Assembly: GCF_000367365.1 (NCBI RefSeq)
Contig: NZ_BARF01000077.1
Location: forward strand, 62,001-126,000
DNA length: 64,000 bases
Source of the DNA: Streptomyces prunicolor NBRC 13075
Lineage (GTDB): Bacteria; Actinomycetota; Actinomycetes; Streptomycetales; Streptomycetaceae
Reading direction: 5' to 3'
Shown here: positions 1 through 8,650 of the stretch, one piece after another
How positions within the stretch are numbered: the first letter of the stretch is position 1
Layout of the letters: the number at the start of each line of letters is the position of its first letter
Position numbers and translations under genes: made by a program
The notes under the pieces: generated by a model
What the model was told of the DNA's origin: nothing
Database searches by the model: none
The model's input: only the letters and a program-made list of their open reading frames with translations

Positions 1-149
1 GTGGAGGGGTGCTGGGGCCCCATGTTGACGACGATGCGCTCGTCGTCGGCCTTGGCTGCGGACTGGACGACCTCGTCCCAGTCGCCACCGGTGACCGTAT
101 ATACGGTGCCCTCGGTGGTTTCCCGAGCGGATGCTGACTGCGTGCTCAC
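1..149 (-). CDS. nuoD: NADH-quinone oxidoreductase subunit D (5' fragment)
   Basis: Only the first 49 codons are inside the window; the gene runs off the left edge. The reading frame starts at a GTG (149-147) that overlaps the nuoC stop as GTGA, the usual sign of translational coupling. The visible protein ends in NMGPQHPST, the conserved start of the NuoD/49-kDa subunit fold that helps form the quinone pocket of complex I. It is the fourth gene of the nuoA-B-C-D series on this strand. NuoD works in the peripheral arm of NADH dehydrogenase I, passing electrons from the N2 cluster to menaquinone. Confidence 0.93.
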   Translation of the reverse strand, partial: MSTQSASARETTEGTVYTVTGGDWDEVVQSAAKADDERIVVNMGPQHPS

Positions 150-889
150 GAGTACGACCTCCGCTGGTCCGGAGCCGGGATCTGGGCGCCCTTGTACTCG
201 ACGGCGATGCCGCCGAGGGGGTAGTCCTTGCGCTGCGGGTGGCCCTGCCAGTCGTCCGGCATCATGATCCGCGTCAGAGCCGGGTGACCGTCGAAGATGA
301 TCCCGAAGAAGTCGTAGGTCTCGCGCTCGTGCCAGTCGTTGGTCGGATAGACCGGGACCAGGGACGGGATGTGCGGATCGCTGTCCGGGGCGCTGACTTC
401 GAGGCGGATCAGCCGGTTGTGGGTGATCGAGCGCAGGTGGTAGACGGCGTGCAGCTCGCGGCCCTTGTCGTGCAGGTAGTGCACCGCGCTGACGCCGGTG
501 CAGAGTTCGAAGCGCAGGGCCGGGTCGTCGCGCAGGGTCTGGGCGACGCGGAGCAGGTGCTCGCGTTCGATGTGGAAGGTGAGTTCACCGCGGTCGACGA
601 CCGTCTTCTCGATCGCGTTGCCGGGCACCAGGCCCTGTTCCTCCAGGGCGCCCTCCAACTCGTCGGCGACCTCGTCGAACCAACCGCCGTAGGGCCGGCT
701 CGCCTCGCCCGGCAGGCGGACCGAGCGGACCAGGCCGCCGTAACCGGAGGTGTCGCCACCGTTGTTGGCACCGAACATGCCGCGCTGGACGCGGATCTCC
801 TCACCTCCGTCGCCGCGCTGGCCGGGGAGGTTGGAGGCGCTCAGGTCCTTCTCCGGGTTGGCTCCGTTGGTGCCGTTCGCGTCACTCAC
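146..889 (-). CDS. nuoC: NADH-quinone oxidoreductase subunit C
   Basis: The 247-residue protein carries the 30-kDa-subunit signature late in the sequence ([16 protein letters not shown], then RIMMPDDW and [11 protein letters not shown]). The first 80 or so residues are a variable, charged extension common in actinobacterial NuoC. NuoC is a peripheral-arm subunit of complex I that packs against NuoD. The ATG overlaps the nuoB stop (ATGA, 886-889) and its own stop overlaps the nuoD GTG, so the three are surely one transcript. It is a separate gene here, not the NuoCD fusion found in enterobacteria. Confidence 0.95.
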
Positions 890-1440
890 CGCAGCAGGCC
901 CTTCATCTCGATGGTGGGCAGTGCCTTGAGCGCCGCCTCCTCCGCCTCACGGGCCGCCTCCTCGGCGTTCACACCGAGCTTGGAGGACTGGATCTTCTGG
1001 TGGAGCTTGAGGATCGCGTCGATCAGCATCTCGGGCCGTGGCGGGCAGCCCGGGAGGTAGATGTCGACCGGGACGATGTGGTCGACGCCCTGCACGATCG
1101 CGTAGTTGTTGAACATGCCGCCCGACGAGGCGCAGACCCCCATGGAGATCACCCACTTGGGGTTCGGCATCTGGTCATAGACCTGCCTGAGGACCGGCGC
1201 CATCTTCTGACTCACCCGGCCCGCGACGATCATCAGGTCCGCCTGGCGCGGAGATCCGCGGAAGACCTCCATGCCGAAGCGCGCCAGGTCGTACCGTCCG
1301 GCGCCGGTCGTCATCATCTCGATGGCGCAGCAGGCGAGTCCGAACGTGGCCGGGAAGACGGACGCCTTGCGTACCCAGCCCGCGGCCTGCTCGACGGTGG
1401 TCAGCAGGAAACCGCTCGGCAGCTTTTCTTCGAGTCCCAT
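886..1440 (-). CDS. nuoB: NADH-quinone oxidoreductase subunit B
   Basis: The 184-residue protein has all four cysteines that bind the terminal [4Fe-4S] cluster N2: C37 and C38 in [12 protein letters not shown]103 in GVCASSGG and C132 in LPGCPPRPE. NuoB hands electrons to menaquinone at the junction of the peripheral and membrane arms. The length is normal and the C-terminal Ala/Glu-rich tail is a common actinobacterial extension. It lies 14 bp after nuoA and overlaps nuoC by 4 bp. Confidence 0.96.
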
Positions 1441-1454
1441 GAGTTAAAGGCCCC

Positions 1455-1814
1455 TCAGTCCCATTCCAGGCCGCCGCGCCGCCATACGTACGCGTACGCG
1501 ACGAAGACGGTGAGCACGAAGAGCAGCATCTCCACGAGCCCGAAAACACCCAGGGCGTCGAAGGTGACGGCCCAGGGGTAGAGGAAGACGATCTCGATGT
1601 CGAAGACGATAAAGAGCATCGCCGTCAGGTAGTACTTGATGGGGAAGCGCCCGCCGCCGGCCGGCGTGGGGGTCGGCTCGATGCCGCACTCGTACGCTTC
1701 GAGCTTGGCCCGGTTGTACCGCTTCGGACCGATCAGCGTGGCCATGACCACGGAGAAGATCGCAAAGCCTGCCCCGAGGGCTCCCAGTACGAGGATGGGC
1801 GCATACGCGTTCAC
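1455..1814 (-). CDS. nuoA: NADH-quinone oxidoreductase subunit A
   Basis: The 119-residue membrane subunit has three hydrophobic segments (about residues 6-28, 60-82 and 88-112) and the conserved YECGIEP and KYYLTAMLFIVFDIE motifs of NuoA. It anchors the junction between the membrane and hydrophilic arms of complex I. The start is a GTG at 1814 with a purine-rich GGAGCGAGGAG just upstream. As first gene of the nuo operon it should carry the operon's control signals; a Rex-type operator lies about 110 bp upstream. Confidence 0.95.
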   Translation of the reverse strand: MNAYAPILVLGALGAGFAIFSVVMATLIGPKRYNRAKLEAYECGIEPTPTPAGGGRFPIKYYLTAMLFIVFDIEIVFLYPWAVTFDALGVFGLVEMLLFVLTVFVAYAYVWRRGGLEWD

Positions 1815-1921
1815 CGCTCCTCGCTCCTCTCAGTCGGCACTGACTGCTGGCGATGGCATCGGGTCCGCTTCCGGCTCACGCGCCGCTCAATCCCCGTTCG
1901 TCCCAACGAAGATCGAGAACA

Positions 1922-1937
1922 TGTGAAGCAGGTCACA
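1922..1937. promoter_or_regulatory. Probable Rex operator upstream of nuoA
   Basis: The 16-bp sequence TGTGAAGCAGGTCACA (TGTGACCTGCTTCACA on the nuo strand) matches the Streptomyces Rex operator pattern TGTGAAC-N3-TTCACA closely: five-base arms TGTGA/TCACA with a 6-bp centre. Rex is the NADH/NAD+-sensing repressor known to control nuoA-N, cydABCD and rex-hem in Streptomyces. It sits 108 bp upstream of the nuoA start. A possible -10 (TAAGAT on the minus strand, about 1950-1955) lies about 13 bp upstream of the operator, so a bound repressor could block transcription. Confidence 0.8.
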
Positions 1938-2351
1938 AGCCCAACTGCCTCGCATCTTATGCCCGGCGCTCTGTGATCTGCGACACGGGGTATTACACAA
2001 GCTTTGTGATCTCCACCACCTGACAGTGGATCATCAAGCCGGGCGAGCGGCGATCTTCGCACGTGAAGCGTCCGACCGATCACCAGAGGTGACATTTGCG
2101 CTCGTCATCGCAGGCCGAGGGCGGCATCTCAATATCAAGAGGCTTCCCTTGCATGCAAATTGGAGCTGGACGGGACCGCTTGATAGTGGAGGCCCGTTCA
2201 CACATCAGAGGGAAGCGCGCGGCACGGTGTGGACGCGTGCACACGTTCACGAAGTCACCCGCTCGCGGTACCCACGCAGGACGCACGCATTCCGGTAACC
2301 GTTCCGTGACCTCCGCCACACCCATGAGAGGCGCATGAGAACGGGGCTTGG

Positions 2352-2371
2352 CCACCTGTCCCAACAGGTGG
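2352..2371. promoter_or_regulatory. Perfect hairpin upstream of the NlpC/P60 gene
   Basis: CCACCTGT and ACAGGTGG form an 8-bp perfect stem around a CCCA loop, about 190 bp before the ATG at 2560. There is no T-run, so an intrinsic terminator is unlikely. It could be an operator or part of a structured leader. Confidence 0.4.
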
Positions 2372-2559
2372 TAGGCGCCGGGCAATTCGGGCGTACCGAT
2401 GAAAGGCCGTGATCACGGGCCCGATCGGCCAGGTCCGCAATGTCCGTTACGGCGTCAATAAGGAACGACACACCCGGGGTTGATGGGGCCCATTGAACAA
2501 TTGTGGCGCAGCACACGTTTCTTGAAGGTATGGAGGAGCCCCTGATACCGGTTGGTCTC

Positions 2560-3369
2560 ATGTCCCACACCGCTCACATACGCAGCCATCGGAAACCCCG
2601 CCGCAGCGCGACGACGAACATCGCCGTGCGGGCCGGAGTTGCCGGTGGCGTTCTCAGCATGGCGGCGGCTGGTGCAGCCTCGGCCAATGCCGCCGAGACG
2701 ACGCAGACCTTGCAACTGCCCACCCTGACCGCCGATCTGTCCACACAGGTCGCCCAGTCCGCCGAGGCCACGCAGCAGGCCGCGGCGAACTACCAGCTGC
2801 AGGCCGAGCGCGACACGGCAGCCGCAAACGCCGCGAAGCAGGCCAAGGCGGACCTCGCGGTCGCCAAGAAGAAGGCGGAGGCTAAGAAGAAGGCCCAGGA
2901 AGCCGCTCGTAAGGACGCTGCAGCGCGTGCCGCGTCGCGCAGCTCGGAGAGGACCACCCTGGCCTCTACGGCGACCACGAGCGCCTCCACGAGCACCAGC
3001 TCGTCGACGGCGACCGGTTCGGCCGCGGCCGTCGTGTCCTTCGTGAAGGCCCAGATCGGCAAGTCCTACGTCCTGGGCGCCACCGGCCCCAGCGCCTACG
3101 ACTGCTCCGGACTCGTCGGAGCCGCCTTCAAGCAGGTCGGCATCAGCCTGCCGCGCGTCTCCCAGGACCAGTCGACCGCAGGTACTCAGGTGTCCCTGAG
3201 CAACCTTCAGGCCGGCGACATCCTGTACTGGGGCAGCGCGGGCAGCGCCTACCACGTGGCGGTGTACGTGGGCGACGGCATGTTCGTCGGCGCGCAGAAC
3301 CCCTCCACCGGCATCGTGGAGCGGCCGCTGTCGTACGACATGCCGACCGGTGCGGTGCGGGTGCTCTGA
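2560..3369 (+). CDS. Secreted NlpC/P60 family peptidoglycan endopeptidase
   Basis: The ATG at 2560 is preferred to an earlier in-frame GTG because it places a basic stretch (HIRSHRKPRR) before a hydrophobic Ala/Gly segment ending in ASANA, a typical Sec signal. Next comes an Ala/Lys/Glu-rich region (about residues 60-125), probably a coiled-coil spacer, and a Ser/Thr-rich linker. The last 110 residues are an NlpC/P60 domain with catalytic Cys182 (YDCSGLVG) and His232 (AYHVAVYVG). The 269-residue enzyme should cleave peptide cross-bridges in the cell wall. It stands alone, with a strong terminator after it. Confidence 0.88.
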   Translation: MSHTAHIRSHRKPRRSATTNIAVRAGVAGGVLSMAAAGAASANAAETTQTLQLPTLTADLSTQVAQSAEATQQAAANYQLQAERDTAAANAAKQAKADLAVAKKKAEAKKKAQEAARKDAAARAASRSSERTTLASTATTSASTSTSSSTATGSAAAVVSFVKAQIGKSYVLGATGPSAYDCSGLVGAAFKQVGISLPRVSQDQSTAGTQVSLSNLQAGDILYWGSAGSAYHVAVYVGDGMFVGAQNPSTGIVERPLSYDMPTGAVRVL

Positions 3370-3393
3370 ACCCGCGCACGACGCCGTGAGCAT

Positions 3394-3422
3394 GGGGCCG
3401 CTGCCTCGGGGGCAGCGGTCCC
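3394..3422 (+). terminator. Intrinsic terminator after the NlpC/P60 gene
   Basis: GGGGCCGCTGCC (3394-3405) pairs with GGCAGCGGTCCC (3411-3422) around a 5-nt loop, with one G-U pair. It lies 25 bp after the stop codon. The poor T-tract is normal for Streptomyces. Confidence 0.75.
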
Positions 3423-3553
3423 CTCGGCGTACCCGAGGGCGCTCCCGGCCTTCCCTCTACCGGAGTTCGCGGCTCTCCTGAAAGGCTCTCTTCTCAAGGT
3501 TCTCAAGTTCGGCTGACCAGACGGCCGGACGCCAAACCCGAGGAGAGCAACTC

Positions 3554-4180
3554 ATGCCACGTGTCTTCGTCCAGGGCAGCCCCGTCGACTCCTATCCCCG
3601 GCCCGCGCCCGAGGCCGGACGCGGTGTCGTGCGACGCGTCACCGAGGTCGGTGAAGAGGTCCTGCACCGGCCGTGCCGGGACGTCACCGAGTTCGGGCCC
3701 GACCTCGCCGCGCTCATCGACGACATGTTCCTCACCATGTACGTCGCCGACGGAGCCGGCCTCGCGGCCAACCAAGTGGGCGTCGATCTGCGCCTGTTCG
3801 TGTACGACTGCCCCGACGACGACTATGTCCGGCATGTCGGACACATCGTCAATCCGGTCCTCGACCCGCTCGACCCGGCCGGGCGCCGGCTGCTCGACGA
3901 GGGCGAGGGCTGCCTGTCGGTGCCGGGCGCCGTGATGGACGTACCGCGTCCGGACCGGGCCGTGGTGCGCGGGCTCGACAAGGACGGCACCGCGCTTGTG
4001 ATCGAAGGCACGGGGTACTTCGCACGCTGCCTCGCCCACGAGACCGACCACGTCAACGGCCAGGTGTACCTGGACCGGCTCTCCAAGCGGGACCGCAAGG
4101 AGGCGCTACGACAGGTGGCGGACCGGCGTGACGAGGTGTTCGCCCGCCGGGCCGCCAAGACGAAGGCCCTGACCGCCTGA
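3554..4180 (+). CDS. def: Peptide deformylase
   Basis: The 208-residue protein has the three deformylase motifs: GAGLAANQVG (67-76), EGCLS with metal ligand Cys120, and HETDH (162-166) with the two metal-binding His and the catalytic Glu. It removes the formyl group from the initiator Met of new proteins. A GAGGAGAG ribosome site precedes the ATG. The N-terminal 25 residues are an extension seen in actinobacterial paralogues. It is alone, not next to fmt as in many bacteria, so it may be one of several deformylases. It ends 24 bp from the convergent MenJ-like gene. Confidence 0.92.
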   Translation: MPRVFVQGSPVDSYPRPAPEAGRGVVRRVTEVGEEVLHRPCRDVTEFGPDLAALIDDMFLTMYVADGAGLAANQVGVDLRLFVYDCPDDDYVRHVGHIVNPVLDPLDPAGRRLLDEGEGCLSVPGAVMDVPRPDRAVVRGLDKDGTALVIEGTGYFARCLAHETDHVNGQVYLDRLSKRDRKEALRQVADRRDEVFARRAAKTKALTA

Positions 4181-4204
4181 TCACCACCAGGACCGGGCCT
4201 GCCG

Positions 4205-5488
4205 CTACGCCTTCGGCGCCACCTTGCTCAGCCCGTTGATGATGCGGTCCATCGCGTCGCCGCCCGTGGGGTCGGTGAGGTTGGCCAGCATTTTCAGGGT
4301 GAACTTCATCAGCAGCGGGTGCGTCAGCCCGCGCTGGGCCGCGATCTTCATGACCTTCGGGTTGCCGATCAGCTTCACGAAGGCGCGGCCCAGCGTGTAG
4401 TAGCCGCCGTAGGTGTCCTTGAGGACCTGCGGGTAGCGCTGCAGGGCGAGTTCGCGGCTCGCGGGGGTTGGGCGGGCGTGGGCCTGGACGATGACGTCGG
4501 CGGCGATCTGGCCGGACTCCATGGCGTAGGCGATGCCCTCGCCGTTGAAGGGGTTCACCAGTCCGCCGGCGTCGCCGACCAACAACAACCCCTTCGTGTA
4601 GTGGGGTTGACGGTTGAAGGCCATCGGGAGGGCGGCGCCGCGGATCGGGCCGGTCATGTTTTCGGGGGTGTAGCCCCAGTCCTCGGGCATGGACGCGCAC
4701 CAGGCCTTCAGCACCTCGCGCCAGTCCAGCTCCTTGAAGGAATCAGAGGTGTTGAGGACACCGAGGCCGACGTTCGAGGTGCCGTCGCCCATGCCGAAGA
4801 TCCAGCCGTAGCCGGGCAGCAGGCGGTCCTCGGCGCCGCGGCGGTCCCACAGTTCCAGCCAGGACTCCAGGTAGTCGTCCTCGTGGCGGGGCGAGGTGAA
4901 GTACGTCCGGACCGCCACGCCCATCGGGCGGTCCTCGCGGCGGTGCAGGCCCATCGCGAGGGAGAGGCGGGTGGAGTTGCCGTCGGCGGCGACCACCAGG
5001 GGCGCGTGGAAGGTGACTTCGCGTTTCTCCTCGCCGAGCTTGGCGTTGACGCCGGTGATCCGGCCGGTGCGCTCGTCGACGATCGGGGCGCCGACGTTGC
5101 AGCGCTCGTAGAGGCGGGCGCCCGCCTTCTGGGCGTTGTGGGCGAGCTGTTCGTCGAAGTCGTCGCGCTTGCGGACGAGGCCGTAGTCCGGGAAGGAGGC
5201 GAGTTCCGGCCAGTCCAGCTGGAGGCGGACGCCACCGCCGATGATGCGCAGGCCCTTGTTGCGCAGCCAGCCGGCCTCCTCGGAGATGTCGATGCCCATG
5301 GCCACGAGCTGCTTGGTGGCGCGCGGGGTGAGTCCGTCGCCGCACACCTTCTCGCGCGGGAACTCGGTCTTCTCCAGCAGGAGTACGTCGAGTCCGGACT
5401 TGGCGAGGTGATAGGCGGTGGCGGAGCCGGCTGGCCCCGCGCCGACGACGATCACGTCGGCGGTGTTTTCGGAGAGGGGCTCGGTCAC
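4205..5488 (-). CDS. menJ: Geranylgeranyl reductase family FAD enzyme, likely menaquinone reductase MenJ
   Basis: The 427-residue protein starts with an FAD Rossmann loop (VIVVGAGPAGSAT, 13-25) and has the family motifs EKTEFPREKVCGDGLTPRA and LLLVGDAGGLVNPFNGEGI. These place it with geranylgeranyl/digeranylgeranyl reductases. The actinobacterial member MenJ saturates one isoprene unit of the menaquinone tail. That role is supported here by nuo on one side and menG 1.3 kb away. An archaeal-type lipid or carotenoid substrate cannot be excluded from sequence alone. The gene is monocistronic, with a GGAG-type ribosome site before the ATG at 5488. Confidence 0.8.
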   Translation of the reverse strand: MTEPLSENTADVIVVGAGPAGSATAYHLAKSGLDVLLLEKTEFPREKVCGDGLTPRATKQLVAMGIDISEEAGWLRNKGLRIIGGGVRLQLDWPELASFPDYGLVRKRDDFDEQLAHNAQKAGARLYERCNVGAPIVDERTGRITGVNAKLGEEKREVTFHAPLVVAADGNSTRLSLAMGLHRREDRPMGVAVRTYFTSPRHEDDYLESWLELWDRRGAEDRLLPGYGWIFGMGDGTSNVGLGVLNTSDSFKELDWREVLKAWCASMPEDWGYTPENMTGPIRGAALPMAFNRQPHYTKGLLLVGDAGGLVNPFNGEGIAYAMESGQIAADVIVQAHARPTPASRELALQRYPQVLKDTYGGYYTLGRAFVKLIGNPKVMKIAAQRGLTHPLLMKFTLKMLANLTDPTGGDAMDRIINGLSKVAPKA

Positions 5489-5585
5489 GGCGGGATCTCC
5501 CCAAGTTCGAAATCTGCGTGCCGACCGGCACTGGACATGGGCAGTCTATTCAGCGCCACTGATCACCAGGCTGAAGGGCTGCCCC

Positions 5586-6092
5586 GTGAACCGAGCTCTC
5601 CCCGCAGTACGGCTCCGTGTCCCGACCGACGAGGACGCCGTCGCCTGGCACCGGACCTTCGACCACCCGGACGTCATGGAGTTCCACGGCGGGAAGTCCG
5701 CCGAACTGTCCGTCTACGAAGAGCTCACCGCCCGCCAGCGCCGGCACGACGCGGAGCGCGGTTTCTGCCTGTGGACCATGCTCGACGAGACGGACCGGGT
5801 GATCGGCTTCACCGGCGCCCAGCCCTGGCCGGGGGACTGGGGACCGAAGGGTGAGATCGAGATCGGGTGGCGGCTGGGGCGGGAGTTCTGGGGCCAGGGG
5901 TATGCCACCGCGGCGGCGGAAGCGACCCTGGAGCGGGTGCGGGCGGCCGGGGTGCCGAGCGTGGTGGCGATGGTCCTGGCCCGCAACACCCGGTCCATCG
6001 CGGTGACCCGGCGGCTGGGCATGCACCTCGCCGAGGTCTTCACCACGCCCTCGCGCGAGGAGGAGGGCCACTGCTACCGGCTCGAACTGTAA
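5586..6092 (+). CDS. GNAT family N-acetyltransferase (RimJ/RimL type)
   Basis: A GTG at 5586, nine bases after GAAGGG, gives a 168-residue protein; longer in-frame starts would run back into the divergent menJ gene. The acetyl-CoA loop is seen as GREFWGQGYATAAAEATL, followed by VPSVVAMVLARNTRSIAVTRRLGM, where the NxxSxxxxxKLGF-like motif has diverged a little. Members acetylate protein N-termini or small amines. The substrate cannot be read from sequence and the neighbours give no hint. Confidence 0.82.
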   Translation: MNRALPAVRLRVPTDEDAVAWHRTFDHPDVMEFHGGKSAELSVYEELTARQRRHDAERGFCLWTMLDETDRVIGFTGAQPWPGDWGPKGEIEIGWRLGREFWGQGYATAAAEATLERVRAAGVPSVVAMVLARNTRSIAVTRRLGMHLAEVFTTPSREEEGHCYRLEL

Positions 6093-6185
6093 CCCAGAGT
6101 AACCAACAGCTACAGAACGACACTTGACGCTTCCAATCGGTACCGGACCGGGGTTACCCTTCCGATACCGCTGGGGGTGACATCT

Positions 6186-6527
6186 GTGGGCATAACACCC
6201 AAAACACCTGAAGTGCGCGTACCGCGGCTCGTCGGCCTGATGGCCGTGGACGCGCGCGAGACAGCCCAGTCGCGCGGGCTGTTCATCAACTCGCCGGACC
6301 GGCCCGACTTCCATCTCGCCGTCGTCGACTACGTCGTACGGCAGTATCCGCAGCCCGACGCCGAGGTGGCGCGGGACTCCGTGGTCTATGTGTGGTTCGA
6401 CTTCGGTGAGGGCGACGGCGGGGGCGGTATGCGTGAGCCGCGCATCCCCCGGCCGCCGAGCGGCGGAATGCAGCGCGAGCTGGACGAGCCGCCGGGCGAC
6501 GCGTTCTTCGAGACGGTGATCAGGTAG
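6186..6527 (+). CDS. Small PASTA-like domain protein
   Basis: The GTG at 6186 is chosen because GGGGGTGA lies five bases upstream; an in-frame GTG at 6177 falls inside that site. The 113-residue product opens with [22 protein letters not shown] and continues to [22 protein letters not shown], the beta-alpha pattern of a PASTA domain (Val-Pro start, Ala-rich helix, QxPxxG-like turn). There is no signal peptide or membrane segment, which is odd since PASTA domains usually face the wall. The last 40 residues are Gly/Pro/Arg-rich and probably disordered. Function unknown. Confidence 0.7.
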   Translation: MGITPKTPEVRVPRLVGLMAVDARETAQSRGLFINSPDRPDFHLAVVDYVVRQYPQPDAEVARDSVVYVWFDFGEGDGGGGMREPRIPRPPSGGMQRELDEPPGDAFFETVIR

Positions 6528-7230
6528 CGGAGCCCACGCTGTCCTTGAAACCGCGGTGCAGGGCCACGATCCCGCCGCTCAGGTTGCGATACGCGACCTT
6601 CGACCAGCCGGCCTTGCGCAGTCGCTCCGCGAGTGCGGGCTGGTCGGGCCAGGCGCGGATGGACTCGGCGAGATAGACGTACGCGTCCGGGTTCGAGGAA
6701 ACGGTCCGGGCGACCGGCGGCAGCGCGCGCATCAGGTACTCGGTGTACACCGTGCGGAACGGCGCCCAGGTCGGGTGCGAGAACTCGCAGATCACCACCC
6801 GGCCGCCGGGCTTGGTCACCCGGTACAGCTCGCGCAGCGCGGTGTCGGTGTCCTGCACGTTGCGCAGCCCGAAGGAGATGGTCACGGCGTCGAACGTGTC
6901 GTCCTTGAACGGCAGCCTGGTCGCGTCGCCGGCCGTGAGCGGCAGCCAGGGGTGGCGCTTCTTGCCGACCTGGAGCATGCCGAGGGAGAAGTCGCACGGC
7001 ACGACATAGGCGCCGCTGCGGGCGAAGGGGAGGGACGAGGTCGCCGTACCGGCGGCGAGGTCCAGGATCTTCTGCGCGGGGCGGGCGTCGACCGCCTTGG
7101 TGACCTCCTTGCGCCATCGGCGGTCCTGGCCGAGCGACAGCACGTCGTTGGTCAGGTCGTACCGTTCCGCCACGTCGTCGAACATCGAGGCGACTTCGTG
7201 CGGCTGCTTGTCCAGGGATGCGCGGGTCAC
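6520..7230 (-). CDS. menG: Demethylmenaquinone methyltransferase
   Basis: The GTG at 7230 ([32 protein letters not shown]) fits the family N-terminus; a start at 7296 would add 22 unrelated residues. The 236-residue protein has the UbiE/MenG SAM motif ([13 protein letters not shown]) and the family signature [27 protein letters not shown]. It adds the ring methyl group in the last step of menaquinone synthesis, shared by the futalosine and classical routes. Its 3' end overlaps the convergent PASTA-like gene by 8 bp. Confidence 0.93.
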   Translation of the reverse strand: MTRASLDKQPHEVASMFDDVAERYDLTNDVLSLGQDRRWRKEVTKAVDARPAQKILDLAAGTATSSLPFARSGAYVVPCDFSLGMLQVGKKRHPWLPLTAGDATRLPFKDDTFDAVTISFGLRNVQDTDTALRELYRVTKPGGRVVICEFSHPTWAPFRTVYTEYLMRALPPVARTVSSNPDAYVYLAESIRAWPDQPALAERLRKAGWSKVAYRNLSGGIVALHRGFKDSVGSAT

Positions 7231-7300
7231 GGGCCCATTGTGGCAGTACGGGCCGGGCATCCCGAAGGCGCCCGGCCCGTACTCACCCACCAACACCTGC

Positions 7301-8650
7301 TTACGACGGCAGCAGTCTCGGTTTCTTCTTCGCCGCCACGTCCTCCACCCAGCCGCACAGCACGATGAAGACGGCGATGAGAATCCAGCCGATGCCGAAC
7401 ATGAACCACTGGCTCCCCAGCGGCAGCCACTTCTCGAAGGCGGGCACCTTCCAGAACTGGTCGGTCAGCGGCACCGCGACCACCAGCGCGATCTCGTGCC
7501 ACAGATAGATCGTCACGGCCCGCGAGTTGAAGATCGTGACGATCCGGTCGAGCCGCTTGAAGCGGGTCAGCCAGGCGAAGTCGATGTTGAAGTAGGCCTT
7601 GGCCCACATCAGCAGCATGACGTAGCCGGCCGACCAGTACGTCTGGGCGAGCGGGTTCTCGTCCAGGTCGTAGGTCCCGGCCTCGGCCTGGTGCGAGAAG
7701 GCGTACCAGCCGCCGAAGACGATCGCGGCGACCGACAGCGTGACCACCAGGAAGGGCTTCAGCTTCTGGAGCACCCCGTCGCGATGGGCGAAGCCGAGGA
7801 TCCAGCAGAAGAGGTACGTCGACAGGTCCCAGAGCGCGTTGCCGAACCGGTTGTCCGGCCCCGCCCACACGTACTTGAGGACGACGATCGGCACAAGCGT
7901 CAACAGCAGCACCGGAATCGGCGCCTTGCGGAAGATCCACAGCAGCACCGGCGACAGCATCACGAACCACAGGTACGTCCGCAGATACCAGAGGATCTCC
8001 CAGGCCTGCGTGCCCCAGGCGTTGCCCGGCGGATCACCGACCGGCACGATCCAGAACACGATCTGCCAGCCCGGCATCCAGTCGTGGATCATCATCGCCA
8101 CGAGCACGAAGAAGCCCCAGAACCAGAACGGCGGCAGCAGCCTCCGCATCCGGCTCTTGACCACCTTGAACGCGGGCCGCTCCAGCGACTTCGCCATCAG
8201 CGTCCCGGCCAGCCCGAACATGATCCCCATCGAGGGGAACACCATCCCGCACCAGGCCCACCCGAAGGTGTGGTAGGTCACGACCCGGACCAGCGCGACG
8301 GCCCGCAGGGTGTCGAAGTACCGGTCCCGGCCCGCCTTTTGAGGCGCGGGCGCGGGCTCTTCGGCAACCTCTTCGACCACCGGCTCCGGCTCGGGCGCCG
8401 GTTCCGGCTCGACCACCGGCTCCGGTTCTACGACCGGCAGGGGCGCCGTCGCGTACGGCGGCTGCCCGTGGTCGGCGTACTGCTGCTGCTCGTACGGCTG
8501 TTGTACGTACGGCTGTTGTACGTAGGGCTGGGGCTGGCCGTACTGCTGCGGGTGGCCGTACCCCTCGTAGCCGTACGGCTGTTGGGGTTGCTGGGGCTGT
8601 TGCGGCGGGCCGTAGCCACCCCCGTATCCCTGCTGCTGTTCCCAGCTCAT
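7301..8650 (-). CDS. Acyltransferase-3 family membrane protein with Q/P/Y-rich N-terminal tail
   Basis: The 449-residue protein starts at an ATG overlapping the upstream synthase stop (TGATG at 8650), so the two are co-translated. The first ~110 residues are low complexity: Gln/Pro/Tyr repeats ([17 protein letters not shown]) followed by Glu-Pro repeats. The rest is a multi-pass acyltransferase-3 domain starting at [20 protein letters not shown], with about ten hydrophobic helices. Such proteins O-acylate extracellular glycans or, like IcaC, act beside a synthase. Operon position suggests it modifies the polymer made by the neighbouring GT2 enzyme. Confidence 0.82.
   Translation of the reverse strand: MSWEQQQGYGGGYGPPQQPQQPQQPYGYEGYGHPQQYGQPQPYVQQPYVQQPYEQQQYADHGQPPYATAPLPVVEPEPVVEPEPAPEPEPVVEEVAEEPAPAPQKAGRDRYFDTLRAVALVRVVTYHTFGWAWCGMVFPSMGIMFGLAGTLMAKSLERPAFKVVKSRMRRLLPPFWFWGFFVLVAMMIHDWMPGWQIVFWIVPVGDPPGNAWGTQAWEILWYLRTYLWFVMLSPVLLWIFRKAPIPVLLLTLVPIVVLKYVWAGPDNRFGNALWDLSTYLFCWILGFAHRDGVLQKLKPFLVVTLSVAAIVFGGWYAFSHQAEAGTYDLDENPLAQTYWSAGYVMLLMWAKAYFNIDFAWLTRFKRLDRIVTIFNSRAVTIYLWHEIALVVAVPLTDQFWKVPAFEKWLPLGSQWFMFGIGWILIAVFIVLCGWVEDVAAKKKPRLLPS

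Larger units (their letters stand above)
1815..2559. promoter_or_regulatory. Divergent intergenic region between nuoA and the NlpC/P60 gene
   Basis: This 745-bp gap has no convincing gene; the short open frames lack codon bias and ribosome sites. It must hold the promoters of both flanking units. Recognisable items are the Rex-type site at 1922-1937, a second Rex-like palindrome TGTGGACGCGTGCACA at 2228-2243, and a perfect 8-bp hairpin (CCACCTGT-CCCA-ACAGGTGG, 2352-2371) that would lie in the leader of the NlpC/P60 gene if transcription starts further upstream. It is much longer than a normal intergenic space here. Confidence 0.5.

Noticed and set aside
1990-2010. CACAAGCTTTGTG near 1996 as another Rex operator
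   Set aside because: It is a near palindrome but lacks the TGTGA-N6-TCACA spacing of Rex sites.
2080-2560. A c-di-AMP (ydaO-type) riboswitch upstream of the NlpC/P60 gene
   Set aside because: This riboswitch is known before Streptomyces wall-hydrolase genes, but its conserved blocks (GGGGTGAAT, the GGGACCC-type turn and the CCGAACCCGTCAGC stretch) could not be found.
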